From Jiangella mangrovi (GTDB lineage: Bacteria; Actinomycetota; Actinomycetes; Jiangellales; Jiangellaceae), in the NCBI RefSeq assembly GCF_014204975.1, contig NZ_JACHMM010000001.1, positions 1,240,001 to 1,304,000 of the forward strand: a DNA stretch of 64,000 nt, read 5' to 3'. The position numbers and the translations under genes are program-made. The number at the start of each line of letters is the position of its first letter. The stretch's first letter is position 1. A model generated the notes under the pieces. That model did no database searches. It was not told the origin of the DNA and worked only from the letters and a program-made list of their open reading frames with translations. Of the stretch, positions 1-7,606 are shown in pieces.

Positions 1-1431
1 GAACCGGGCCTCGAGCGCTCGCTTGGCGGCGTAGAGGCCACCCATGCCGTGCACCGCAGGGCCAGGCGGCGTCGAGCCGGAGCAGAGGTAGACGCCGGGC
101 ACGGGGGTGGCGAACGGGTTCCACTTGATGCTGGGCCGGGCGAAGATCTGCCACAGGTTCATGGCGCCCGCGGCGATGTCGCCGTCGCGGTAGTTGGCGT
201 TGTGGTCGGCCATCTTCGCCGCCGGGATGGTGTGCCGCTCGACGACGAGGTCGCCGAAGCCGGGGGCGAACCGCTCGATCTGAGCCTGCACCGCGTCGCC
301 GACGTCGATGCTCGAGCCGGCGGGCACGTGGGCGTAGGTCCAGAAGGGCCGCAGCCCGGCCACCTCGCGCCCGGAGTCGAAGACGGCGGGGTCGGAGGCG
401 AGGATCATGGGGCGATCGGCGTGCCGGCCGGCGGCCACCTCGGCCTCGGCCTCCGACATCTCGGCCAGGGTGCCGCCGACGTGGATGGTGCCGGCCCGCC
501 GGACCTCGGGGTGCGCCCACGGCACCGGGCCGGAGAGCACGAAGTCGACCTTGGCGGCGGCGTTGCCCGCCTTGAACCGGTCGATGGCGCGGCGGTAGCG
601 CGACGACAGCTCGTCGCCCAGGATGCGGGCCAGGATCCACGGGTTGGTGTCGAACAGGTAGGCGCGCGCCTGCGGCAGCTGCGCCATCGAGGTGACCTCG
701 ACCCCGGTGTGGACGGTGCCGCCGTGCGCCTCGAGGTCGGCCACCAGGGCGTCGACGATGGCCTGGCTGCCACCGACCGGCAGCGGCCAGCCCGGCGAGT
801 GCGCCAGCGCGCCCAGCGAGAGCGCGGTGCCGGCCGCCGTGAGGGTGGGGATGCGCGAGATGGCGTGTGCCGCGACGCCCATGAGCAGCGACGGCGCGAC
901 CTCGTCCTTCCAGCGGACCTTGCCCAGCGCGCTGCCCTGCTCGAGCATGCTGAGCGCGAACTGCGCCGACGTCAGCAGGTCGGGCGGCAGGCTGCGGCGG
1001 TCGGACAGCGCCAGCTCGACGACGGCGGGAGAGTGCCGCACGAGCGGGCGCATGAGCCGCCGCCACGAGGGGCCGTCGGCGCCGAGGCCCTCGACGGTGC
1101 GGTCGAGGTCGCGGTAGGCGATGCCGGCGCGGCCGCCGTCGAGCGGCTGGGCGTAGGAGACGTCGGGGTAGTTCAGCCGCACGCCGCGGGCGGTGAGGTC
1201 GAAGGCGCGGAAGAACGGCGACGCGGCCGCCATGGGGTGCACCGCCGAGCAGATGTCGTGGACGATGCCGGGCGCCAGCCCGAGGTCGAGGGTGCGAGCG
1301 CCGCCGCCGATGGTCCGCTGCGCCTCGAAGACCTGGACCCCCAGGCCGGCCCTGGCGAGCACCACGGCCGCCGCCAGCCCGTTCGGGCCGGACCCGACGA
1401 CGACGGCATCAACCTGCTCCGATGCCTTCAC
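1..1431 (-). CDS. FAD-dependent oxidoreductase, phytoene desaturase-like (3' end off window)
   Basis: Predicted NAD(P)/FAD-dependent oxidoreductase of the phytoene dehydrogenase/CrtI-like superfamily; the substrate cannot be told. The GTG start at 1431 is the first possible one, since an in-frame TAG lies at 1443-1441. A Rossmann dinucleotide-binding motif, VVVGSGPNGLAAAVVLARAG, begins at about residue 10 and is followed by an FEA motif. The visible end carries GVYLCSSSTPPGPAVHGM, which matches the C-terminal FAD-binding motif of this family (usually GLYLCGSSTHPGGGVHGM). About 477 codons are present, so only a few C-terminal residues should be missing beyond base 1. No carotenoid genes are nearby, so carotenoid desaturation is not implied. 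Confidence 0.85.
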   Translation of the reverse strand, partial: MKASEQVDAVVVGSGPNGLAAAVVLARAGLGVQVFEAQRTIGGGARTLDLGLAPGIVHDICSAVHPMAAASPFFRAFDLTARGVRLNYPDVSYAQPLDGGRAGIAYRDLDRTVEGLGADGPSWRRLMRPLVRHSPAVVELALSDRRSLPPDLLTSAQFALSMLEQGSALGKVRWKDEVAPSLLMGVAAHAISRIPTLTAAGTALSLGALAHSPGWPLPVGGSQAIVDALVADLEAHGGTVHTGVEVTSMAQLPQARAYLFDTNPWILARILGDELSSRYRRAIDRFKAGNAAAKVDFVLSGPVPWAHPEVRRAGTIHVGGTLAEMSEAEAEVAAGRHADRPMILASDPAVFDSGREVAGLRPFWTYAHVPAGSSIDVGDAVQAQIERFAPGFGDLVVERHTIPAAKMADHNANYRDGDIAAGAMNLWQIFARPSIKWNPFATPVPGVYLCSGSTPPGPAVHGMGGLYAAKRALEARF

Positions 1432-1452
1432 GATCTCATCCTATGTCCGCCC

Positions 1453-1857
1453 TCAGCGCGGCGTGGGCGGAGGCGTCATCTCGTCGTCGTAGAGCAGCCG
1501 GCCGCTCGGCGCGACCTTCAGGCTCGCGGTGGTGAGCAGCGCGTCGCGCAGGTCGGCGGGGGTCATGCCGTTGAGCTCGGCCACGTGCTCGAGCCGTTCG
1601 CCCAGCGCGTCGATGGCCTCCTGCCCGCCCATCGGCTCCGGCAGCAGGTCGTCCTGGCCGCCCGGCGCGAGCGTGCCCGTGGTCGGCGCGGGCGGGTCCG
1701 ACGGCACCGCCACCGCGCCACCGTCGGCGCCATCGTCGTCATCCCCGGAACGGCTGGTCAGCCAGACCGCCGCCATGACGGCGACCGCCACCAGCACGAG
1801 GGCGGCCGCCACAGCCAGCACGGTGGTGCGGCGCTGCTTCGCGGTGGAGTCGGCCAT
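1453..1857 (-). CDS. Small single-pass membrane protein of unknown function
   Basis: 134 aa, no family recognised. A short basic N-terminus (KQRR) precedes one hydrophobic helix at about residues 13-34, then an Asp/Gly and Pro/Thr-rich stretch, then a compact charged C-terminal domain of about 60 residues that should lie outside the cell. The start is supported by a strong Shine-Dalgarno (AAGGAGGT, about 9 nt upstream). It lies 89 nt downstream of the protease gene on the same strand and 21 nt before the oxidoreductase. Co-transcription is possible, but an inverted repeat sits directly before it. Confidence 0.7.
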   Translation of the reverse strand: MADSTAKQRRTTVLAVAAALVLVAVAVMAAVWLTSRSGDDDDGADGGAVAVPSDPPAPTTGTLAPGGQDDLLPEPMGGQEAIDALGERLEHVAELNGMTPADLRDALLTTASLKVAPSGRLLYDDEMTPPPTPR

Positions 1858-1860
1858 GTG

Positions 1861-1888
1861 CGTCAGACCTCCTTCACCAGGTCTGACG
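1861..1888. promoter_or_regulatory. Perfect 10-bp inverted repeat at the ribosome-binding site
   Basis: Arms CGTCAGACCT (1861-1870) and AGGTCTGACG (1879-1888) are separated by 8 nt. The repeat lies 58 nt downstream of the protease stop and includes the Shine-Dalgarno of the small membrane protein starting at 1857. It could be a terminator for the protease gene, an operator, or an RNA hairpin that hides the ribosome-binding site. There is no T-run. Confidence 0.45.
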
Positions 1889-1946
1889 CACGAGCGCCCC
1901 CGCAGGTTTCGCCAGCGGCGTCAGCGAGCGCGGCAGCCGGCGACGC

Positions 1947-4316
1947 TCAGCCGGTGACGGTCCGCCGGGTGCGCGTGTACAGGGCGGCGCCCAGGGTGAG
2001 CAGGACCACGCCCACGGCCAGGATCATCCGGTTGGCCGCCGTGCCGGTGTCGGGCAGGTCGGAGCCGTCCTCGTCGCCGTCGTCGCCACCGTCCTCGGAG
2101 CCGTCGTCACCGCCGCCGGACCCGTCGTCGCCGGTCGCGACGTCGACGGTGAAGGTGAGCGAGTCGGTCTGCGCGGAGGTGGCGCCGTTGATCGACTGGA
2201 CGGCGCTCACCGAGCACTGGCCGTTGGGCAGCTCCGAGCCCGGCGTGAACGCCCAGGCGCCCTCGCCGTTCACCTCGGTGCTGCCGGACCAGGTGTCCTC
2301 GCCGCAGGTGATGCTCAGCTCGACGACGGCGCCGGGGATGCCCTCGCCGCTGAACGTCGGTGTCGCGGTGGTGGCGGTGTCGCCGTCGACCGGCCGCGTG
2401 ATGGTCGGCGGGCCGACCGGCACGACGACGGTGACCGACGCGGTCTCGGGCACCTCGATGTCGCCGACGGTCTGCTGCGCGGTGACGGTGGACTCGCCGA
2501 ACGGCAGGTCCGTGGTGAGCACGATGCTCCACGTGCCCTCGTCGTCCGTGCTGCCCTGACCGGCGGGCTCGTCGCCGACGGTGAGCGTGACCGTCGAGCC
2601 GGGCTCCGCCGACCCGGTGATCTCGACCGGCGTGGACTGGACCTCGTCGCCGTCCTCGGGCGAGATGATCGTGATGGGCGCGGCCTCGAACGCGGCGGCC
2701 GTTCCGCTGACGGTGTAGTTGCCGAGGCTGCCGTAGTCGGTGTAGCCGGAGCCGTTGCTCGCGGTGTTGCCGGCGGGGTCGCCCTGGCCGACGCCGCTGA
2801 CGCGGAGGTAGTAGACGCCGGCCTCGACCTCGGCCTCGAGCTGGGCGTCGAGCCCGGAGGCGGTGCGGTCCGTGGGCGGGCTGGCGGGGTCGGTGCCCGA
2901 CTCGGGGGCCGCGTCGCCGACGCGCTCGCCGGCGCCGTCGATGAGCTCGAGGCGCAGGTCGAGGTTCTGGCCGACGGTGGCGCCCTCGGCCGTGGCGGTG
3001 ACCGGGCCGCCGTCGGTGACGAACGTGAACACGTCGCGCTCGCCGGAGCTGCCGATGACGCCGGTGGCGCTGAACTGGCCGGTCGCGTTGTCGAGCGCGG
3101 TCGCCTCGTCGAGCCCGTCGCCGTGGTCGTCGGCGGCGTAGGCGGCGCGGTCGGCGTAGTGGAACTCGAGCGTGAGCGGGTCGCCGGCGGGGTCGCAGGT
3201 GCCCTGGGCGTTCGGCTTGAAGACGCTGTCGCCGGGCTGCGGGTCGTCGGGGTCCTCGGCGTCGGTGCAGTAGGAGTCCAGCCACATCTGGTCGCCGTCG
3301 TAGACCATGAAGGTCTGCAGAACCGTGCCTGTGGCGGTGATCTCGGCGAGGTCGTCCTCGCCGGGGCGGCTGGCGCCGGCGTAGTCGCCGGGCGACCACT
3401 GCGACAGCGGCGCGGACCACGGGGCGCCCATGATCGGGCCCCAGAGCGAGGCCGGGTCGGCCTGCGTGTCGCCGTAGTACTCGTCGTCGCCGATGCCGTC
3501 GTGGTTCAGGCCGAACGTGTGGCCGACCTCGTGCGACACGACGTTGCCGACGTCGGGCGCGTTGCTGTCGCGCGCGACCGGCGCGAAGATCATGGCCGGC
3601 GACAGGAACGCGTTGCCGAACCCGCCCGCCCACGCACGGCCGCTGGCGTCGACCGCCGGCTCGATGTCCGTGGTGTCGGTGACGACCGCCGTCATGCCGT
3701 ACTCGTCGTCGTCGGGCGAGGTCTTGTGCAGCGCGTCGGCGCCGGGGTCCGTGGTGGTGACGTTGACGTCGAACGGCGCGTAGTCCTCGGCCACACGCGC
3801 CCACACCTGGTACACGTACGCGGCGTCGGCGGCGGCCGCGTTGGGGGCGAGCTCGAACACGTCCTGCTCGTAGTAGCGGTTCCACTCCGTGTTCCGGATG
3901 GTGGCGCCGTCGAAGTCGAGGTAGACGGTGTACGGCGCGCCGGGCCGGGAACCGCCGGCGGGGTCGCCCGGGACGTCCGCGACAGGCGCCGCCGGCTCCG
4001 ACTCGCCGGCGTGGTCGTCAGGAGCCTCGAACTCGTCGGTGTACGACAGCACGCCGCTGGCACCGACGACGGCCGCACCGGACTCCACGAGCTCGCGGAC
4101 GGCGTCGGCGGCGAGGCCGACGCGGTCGGCGGCGGTCTCGAGCGTCTCGGCCACCAACTCGGCGGCCGACAGGTCGACCAGCTCCGTCAGGTCGGTCAGG
4201 CCGTTGGTGAGGTCGTCGGTGGCGGCCGCCGGCGGGGCGGTGCCGGCGAACGCGAGCACACCGGCGCCCGTCGCCGCCGCCACGGCCAGCAACCGCCGCG
4301 GGATTCCGCGATTCAT
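1947..4316 (-). CDS. Secreted, sortase-anchored metzincin-type metalloprotease
   Basis: 789 aa. An N-terminal signal peptide (RRLLAVAAATGAGVLAFAG, then an AAAT cleavage region) is followed by a propeptide-like region, a zinc metalloprotease domain with SHEVGHTFGLNHDG at about residues 261-274 (metzincin HExxHxxGxxHD), and a pre-peptidase C-like domain at about 410-540. Two Ig-like repeats starting PITIISPEDGDE and PTITRPVDGDT span about 550-725, and an acidic Gly/Asp spacer follows. The C-terminus is a full cell-wall sorting signal: LPDTG at 754, a hydrophobic helix and RTRRTVTG. The gene is divergent from a class E sortase, its probable anchoring enzyme. The protein substrate is unknown. Confidence 0.88.
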   Translation of the reverse strand: MNRGIPRRLLAVAAATGAGVLAFAGTAPPAAATDDLTNGLTDLTELVDLSAAELVAETLETAADRVGLAADAVRELVESGAAVVGASGVLSYTDEFEAPDDHAGESEPAAPVADVPGDPAGGSRPGAPYTVYLDFDGATIRNTEWNRYYEQDVFELAPNAAAADAAYVYQVWARVAEDYAPFDVNVTTTDPGADALHKTSPDDDEYGMTAVVTDTTDIEPAVDASGRAWAGGFGNAFLSPAMIFAPVARDSNAPDVGNVVSHEVGHTFGLNHDGIGDDEYYGDTQADPASLWGPIMGAPWSAPLSQWSPGDYAGASRPGEDDLAEITATGTVLQTFMVYDGDQMWLDSYCTDAEDPDDPQPGDSVFKPNAQGTCDPAGDPLTLEFHYADRAAYAADDHGDGLDEATALDNATGQFSATGVIGSSGERDVFTFVTDGGPVTATAEGATVGQNLDLRLELIDGAGERVGDAAPESGTDPASPPTDRTASGLDAQLEAEVEAGVYYLRVSGVGQGDPAGNTASNGSGYTDYGSLGNYTVSGTAAAFEAAPITIISPEDGDEVQSTPVEITGSAEPGSTVTLTVGDEPAGQGSTDDEGTWSIVLTTDLPFGESTVTAQQTVGDIEVPETASVTVVVPVGPPTITRPVDGDTATTATPTFSGEGIPGAVVELSITCGEDTWSGSTEVNGEGAWAFTPGSELPNGQCSVSAVQSINGATSAQTDSLTFTVDVATGDDGSGGGDDGSEDGGDDGDEDGSDLPDTGTAANRMILAVGVVLLTLGAALYTRTRRTVTG

Positions 4317-4440
4317 GACTTCATATCTCCTGATGATTCACGTGATTCTCAGGGCATACGCTCGACGCACGGTAGCAGACCGAATCGGCCGGTCCCGGGG
4401 CTCCGATGAGATCAGGTCCCGGCGCGGAAGGGTCGCCGGT

Positions 4441-4446
4441 TAGGCT
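4441..4446 (+). promoter_or_regulatory. Predicted -10 element for a leaderless sortase mRNA
   Basis: TAGGCT fits the actinobacterial TAnnnT -10 pattern and ends 7 nt before the ATG at 4454. Transcription would begin at or next to the start codon. This supports the inner ATG over the longer reading frame that opens at 4406. No clear -35 was seen. Confidence 0.45.
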
Positions 4447-4453
4447 CTTGGGC

Positions 4454-5185
4454 ATGCATCGCAAGGCGGCCAAGGGGCGTCGTAGAGCCTCGGCCCGGAA
4501 CAAGCCGCAGCAGCCGGCCAAGCGCAACGTCGCCGCCCTCATCGCGGGCGGCGTCGGCGAGCTCATGCTCACCGCGGGCGCCGTCGTGCTGCTGTTCGTG
4601 GTCTACACGCTCTGGGGCACCGGCATCCAGACCGCCAACGCGCAGGACGACCTCCGCGACCAACTCGGGATCGGCCTCGACGCCGGCCAGGTCGAGAAGG
4701 AGCCCATCCCGCTCGACCAGCTCGAGGTGGGCGACGCCTACGGCATCATCCGCATCCCCCGCTTCGGCGAGGACTGGGAGTGGATCATCGTCCAGGGCAC
4801 CGAGGACTCCGACCTCAAGAACGGCCCCGGCCACTACCTCGACAGCGTCGACCCCGGCAACATCGGGAACTTCTCCATCGCCGCGCACCGTTCGGGACAC
4901 GGCGAGCCGTTCGCGCAGTTCCCCGAATTGGAGGTCGGCGACATCGTCGAGATCGAGACGAGCACCGGCACGTACCTCTACCAGCTCGACAACGCGCCGA
5001 ACGGCGACCCCGACGGCAACCGCATCGGCATCAGGGACAGCTGGGTGGTCGACCCCGTGCCGGGCGAGTCCGAGGAGACCGAGCCCACCGAACGGCGCAT
5101 CACGCTCACCACGTGCTGGCCGCGCTGGGGCTCGTCACACCGCATGTACGCGACCGGGATCCTCATCGGCGGAGAGGAAGTCTAG
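4454..5185 (+). CDS. Class E sortase
   Basis: 243 aa transpeptidase predicted to cleave sorting signals of secreted proteins and attach them to peptidoglycan. A basic N-terminus (RKAAKGRRR) and one transmembrane helix (about residues 30-54) place the catalytic domain outside. Catalytic residues are visible: His145 in SIAAHRSG, Cys221 in TLTTC, and an Arg near 230 in SSHRMYATG. The AAHR/TLTTC pattern fits the class E family. The divergent neighbour is an LPDTG protease, and a second LPDTG protein is encoded at 33030. Class E enzymes are better known for LAxTG signals, so substrate matching is an inference. A 51-aa membrane protein follows 4 nt after its stop. Confidence 0.9.
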   Translation: MHRKAAKGRRRASARNKPQQPAKRNVAALIAGGVGELMLTAGAVVLLFVVYTLWGTGIQTANAQDDLRDQLGIGLDAGQVEKEPIPLDQLEVGDAYGIIRIPRFGEDWEWIIVQGTEDSDLKNGPGHYLDSVDPGNIGNFSIAAHRSGHGEPFAQFPELEVGDIVEIETSTGTYLYQLDNAPNGDPDGNRIGIRDSWVVDPVPGESEETEPTERRITLTTCWPRWGSSHRMYATGILIGGEEV

Positions 5186-5189
5186 ACAG

Positions 5190-5345
5190 ATGTACGCCTG
5201 GGTCTGGCGGCACCTGCCGGGACCGTGGCCGATTCGGCTGCTGATCTACTTGATCCTCATCGCCGCGATCGTCTACGCGCTATTTATTTGGGTCTTCCCG
5301 TGGGCGGAAGACGCCTTCAACATCAGTGAAGTGACCGTCGGCTGA
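5190..5345 (+). CDS. 51-aa membrane protein in the sortase operon
   Basis: The ATG is 4 nt after the sortase stop, so translation is probably coupled. The peptide has an aromatic, Trp-rich N-terminus (MYAWVWRHLPGPWP), one long hydrophobic helix at about residues 16-38, and a short acidic tail ending in SEVTVG. Short Trp/Pro-containing membrane proteins of this kind often follow class E sortase genes in actinomycetes. It may be a sortase partner or chaperone, but its role is not known to me. The last 4 codons and stop lie in the first copy of a 62-bp tandem repeat. Confidence 0.7.
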   Translation: MYAWVWRHLPGPWPIRLLIYLILIAAIVYALFIWVFPWAEDAFNISEVTVG

Positions 5346-5469
5346 TCCGGCTCCTCCGCACAGGCAGACGACGCCTCTCACCATGCAGCGAGGTCACCGT
5401 CGGCTGATCCGGCTCCTCCGCACAGGCAGACGACGCCTCTCACCATGCAGCGAGGTCACCGTCGGCTGA
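5334..5469. repeat. 62-bp tandem duplication (2.2 copies)
   Basis: Two identical 62-bp units occupy 5334-5395 and 5396-5457, and 12 bp of a third follow at 5458-5469. The unit starts at ACCGTCGGCTGA, the end of the small membrane protein gene, and runs into its 3' flank. One arm of the downstream hairpin belongs to the repeat, so the duplication probably arose from the region before the terminator. Confidence 0.9.
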
Positions 5470-5481
5470 CGGTGACCTCGC
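5450..5481. terminator. Hairpin between convergent sortase and thrC operons
   Basis: A perfect 14-bp stem (GCGAGGTCACCGTC / GACGGTGACCTCGC) closes a 4-nt loop, GGCT. It sits between the sortase operon (+) and the MoaD-like/thrC operon (-) and could end transcription from both sides. It lacks a T-run, as is usual for actinobacterial terminators. Confidence 0.65.
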
Positions 5482-5503
5482 GGGGACGGGGTCGACGACG
5501 GGG

Positions 5504-5788
5504 TCAGCCGCCGGCGACCGCCGGGATGACGGAGATCTTCGCGCCCGACGGCGTGGGCGTCTGCAGGCCCGACGCGAACCGGACGTCGTCCTCGTTCACG
5601 TAGACGTTGACGAACCGGCGGATCTGGCCGGTGTCGTCGAGCACGCGCGCGCCGATGCCCGGGTAGGCGGCGTCCAGCGCCCCCAGCACGTCACTGAGGG
5701 TGGCGCCGTCGGGCACCTCGACGGTGACGTCGGACTCGCCCTTGGTGTAGGTGCGCAGGATGGTCGGGACTCGTACGGCGACGCTCAT
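5504..5788 (-). CDS. MoaD/ThiS-family ubiquitin-like sulfur carrier protein
   Basis: 94 aa with a beta-grasp pattern and the diagnostic C-terminal Gly-Gly (ISVIPAVAGG). In this family an E1-like enzyme adenylates the C-terminus, which is then made a thiocarboxylate to donate sulfur. The gene starts 2 nt after the threonine synthase stop and is co-transcribed with it. The closest known analogue may be CysO of mycobacteria, which feeds sulfur to cysteine synthesis from O-phosphoserine, but no CysM or Mec-type protease gene lies here. Molybdopterin or thiamine genes are also absent, so the acceptor pathway is open. Confidence 0.85.
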   Translation of the reverse strand: MSVAVRVPTILRTYTKGESDVTVEVPDGATLSDVLGALDAAYPGIGARVLDDTGQIRRFVNVYVNEDDVRFASGLQTPTPSGAKISVIPAVAGG

Positions 5789-5790
5789 GT

Positions 5791-7038
5791 TCAGCCTCCG
5801 TTGACGAGGCTGTGGAACGCCTCGGTAGTAGGTGCGATGGTGCCGGCGGGGCCGACCACGGACGAGACGGCGTCGAGGGTCTTGAGCCCGTCGCCGGTGT
5901 TGAAGATGACGGTCTCGGCGTCGGGGTCGAGCTTGCCGTCACGCAGCAGCTTGGCCAGGACGGCGACGGTGACCCCGCCGGCGGTCTCGGCGAAGATGCC
6001 CTCGGTGCGGGCCAGCAGCCGGATGCCCTCGACGACCTCGTCGTCGCTGACGTCGTCGACCGCGCCGCCGGTGCGCCGCGCGACGTCGAGCACGTACGGC
6101 CCGTCCGCCGGGTTGCCGATGGCCAGCGACTTCGCGATGGTGTCGGGCCGGACCGGCCGCACCACGTCGTGGCCCTCCTTGAACGCCGTCGAGACCGGAG
6201 AGCACCCCGTCGCCTGGGCGCCGAAGATGGCCGGCGCGTCGCCCTCGACCAGGCCGAGCTGCACCAGCTCGCGGAACGCCTTGTCGACCTTGGTCAGCTG
6301 CGAGCCGCTGGCGACCGGGATGACGACCTGCTTCGGCAGCCGCCAGCCGAGCTGCTCGGTGGTCTCGTAGCCGAGCGTCTTCGAGCCCTCGGCGTAGTAG
6401 GGCCGCACGTTGACGTTGACGAACGCCCAGTCGTCGTGCTCGCCGGCCAGCTCCGACGCGAGCCGGTTGACGTCGTCGTAGTTGCCCTCGACGGCGACCA
6501 GCGTGGTCCCGTAGACGGCGCTCGTCACGATCTTCGGCAGCTCGAGGTTGCTGGGGATGAACACGTAGCTGGTGATGCCGGCCCGGGCCGCCGCCGCGGC
6601 GACCGCGTTGGCGAGGTTGCCCGTGGACGGGCAGGCCAGGACCGTGAAGCCCAGCTCGCGCGCCGCCGCCAGCGCGACGGCCACCACGCGGTCCTTGAAC
6701 GAGTGCGTGGGGTTGGCGGCGTCGTTCTTGATCCAGAGATCCTTGATGCCGAGCTCGCGGGCGAGGTTGTTCGCGCGGACCAGCGGGGTGAACCCCGGGT
6801 CGGTGTTCGGGATGTCGGCGACGTTCTCGGGCACCGGCAGCAGGTCGCGGTAGCGCCAGATGGACCGCGGGCCGCTCTCGATGCGCTCGCGCGTGATGGT
6901 GCCGAAGTCGTAGGCCACCTCGAGCGGCCCGAAGCACTCGAGACACGCGTAGTAGGGCCCGAGCTCGACGGTGGTGCCGCACTCACGACATGAAAGATGC
7001 GTGGCGCGCCCCAAGGAGGTGGTGCTGGTGACGGTCAT
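5791..7038 (-). CDS. thrC: Threonine synthase
   Basis: 415 aa, PLP-dependent; converts O-phosphohomoserine to threonine. Lys115 in NPTHSFKDR is the predicted PLP Schiff-base lysine, and a glycine-rich phosphate-binding segment, CPSTGNLANAVAAAAA, follows. The N-terminus holds four Cys (17, 20, 32, 35) spaced CxxC...CxxC, a zinc-ribbon-like element seen in many class II actinobacterial and archaeal enzymes. The gene is first in a two-gene operon with the sulfur carrier. The 220 nt upstream show no riboswitch or attenuator that I can recognise. Confidence 0.93.
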   Translation of the reverse strand: MTVTSTTSLGRATHLSCRECGTTVELGPYYACLECFGPLEVAYDFGTITRERIESGPRSIWRYRDLLPVPENVADIPNTDPGFTPLVRANNLARELGIKDLWIKNDAANPTHSFKDRVVAVALAAARELGFTVLACPSTGNLANAVAAAAARAGITSYVFIPSNLELPKIVTSAVYGTTLVAVEGNYDDVNRLASELAGEHDDWAFVNVNVRPYYAEGSKTLGYETTEQLGWRLPKQVVIPVASGSQLTKVDKAFRELVQLGLVEGDAPAIFGAQATGCSPVSTAFKEGHDVVRPVRPDTIAKSLAIGNPADGPYVLDVARRTGGAVDDVSDDEVVEGIRLLARTEGIFAETAGGVTVAVLAKLLRDGKLDPDAETVIFNTGDGLKTLDAVSSVVGPAGTIAPTTEAFHSLVNGG

Positions 7039-7259
7039 GCTGCTGCGGATCCCTTCTCATCTCTCCCACTCGGGTGAGCGGGCCGGAATTGGCACCGTCG
7101 TCGCGCGGGTCGGCGCGGACGGTTGCCGGAGCTTCGACGGGCCGGTCCCTCGGCTCCTCTGGATGAGGACAACTGATGGTCACACTACGTGGCACGTTTG
7201 GATCCAGACAGGACGAGTCCGCGATACGAGACAAATCTGTATCGCATCGTGGATGGTCG

Positions 7260-7455
7260 TCACTCGAGTGGGCGACGCCGCACGTGCTCTGGCCCGGCGA
7301 CGACTCGGACCTCGAGCTCACGCATCCGGGCCGCTTGGGCAAGGTACTCGCGGATCGCGATCAGCGCCTCTTCCTCGGGCGATCGACCCGAACGTTCGGC
7401 AAGGGCGCTGTAGCGCCGCAACCTCCTCGTCGGTGAGGGTGATGGAGAGCTCCAC
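7260..7455 (-). pseudogene. Frameshifted ribbon-helix-helix (antitoxin-like) gene
   Basis: A GTG at 7455 opens VELSITLTDEEVAALQR, a typical start of a CopG/RHH DNA-binding protein. The natural continuation, RYSALAERSGRSPEEEAL and IAIREYLAQAARM, is in another frame that ends at 7260. The frames join at GCGCTACAGCGC. Restoring one extra copy of an 8-bp direct repeat (CGCTACAG) there would give VAALQRYSALAERSG in one frame, so loss of one repeat copy explains the break. No toxin gene follows towards thrC. It could instead be expressed from the second frame alone, but that frame lacks the N-terminal strand. Confidence 0.5.
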
Positions 7456-7606
7456 CTCGTGATGGTGGCAGCGCCGCCGGGGTTCGCGCCACTCGCGGAG
7501 CGGCGCCTCGCGAGCGCCTTGGCACGGCTGGCCACCCTGGAGATGGGACGAAACGGACACCCGAGCGACGATGAGCCGTGCCAAGCACGTCGCCAGGCGT
7601 GCAAGG

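Noticed and set aside
49-2559. 836-codon plus-strand open frame
   Set aside because: Antisense to a clear FAD oxidoreductase, a membrane protein and the end of the metalloprotease. It has no domain and its residue bias (Gly, Arg, Val, Asp) is that of GC-rich shadow frames.
5334-5469. Possible CRISPR array
   Set aside because: The 62-bp units are contiguous with no unique spacers, and no cas genes are near.
7388-7399. CCGAACGTTCGG palindrome as a LexA or other operator
   Set aside because: It lies inside the former coding region of the broken RHH gene and not upstream of any start codon.
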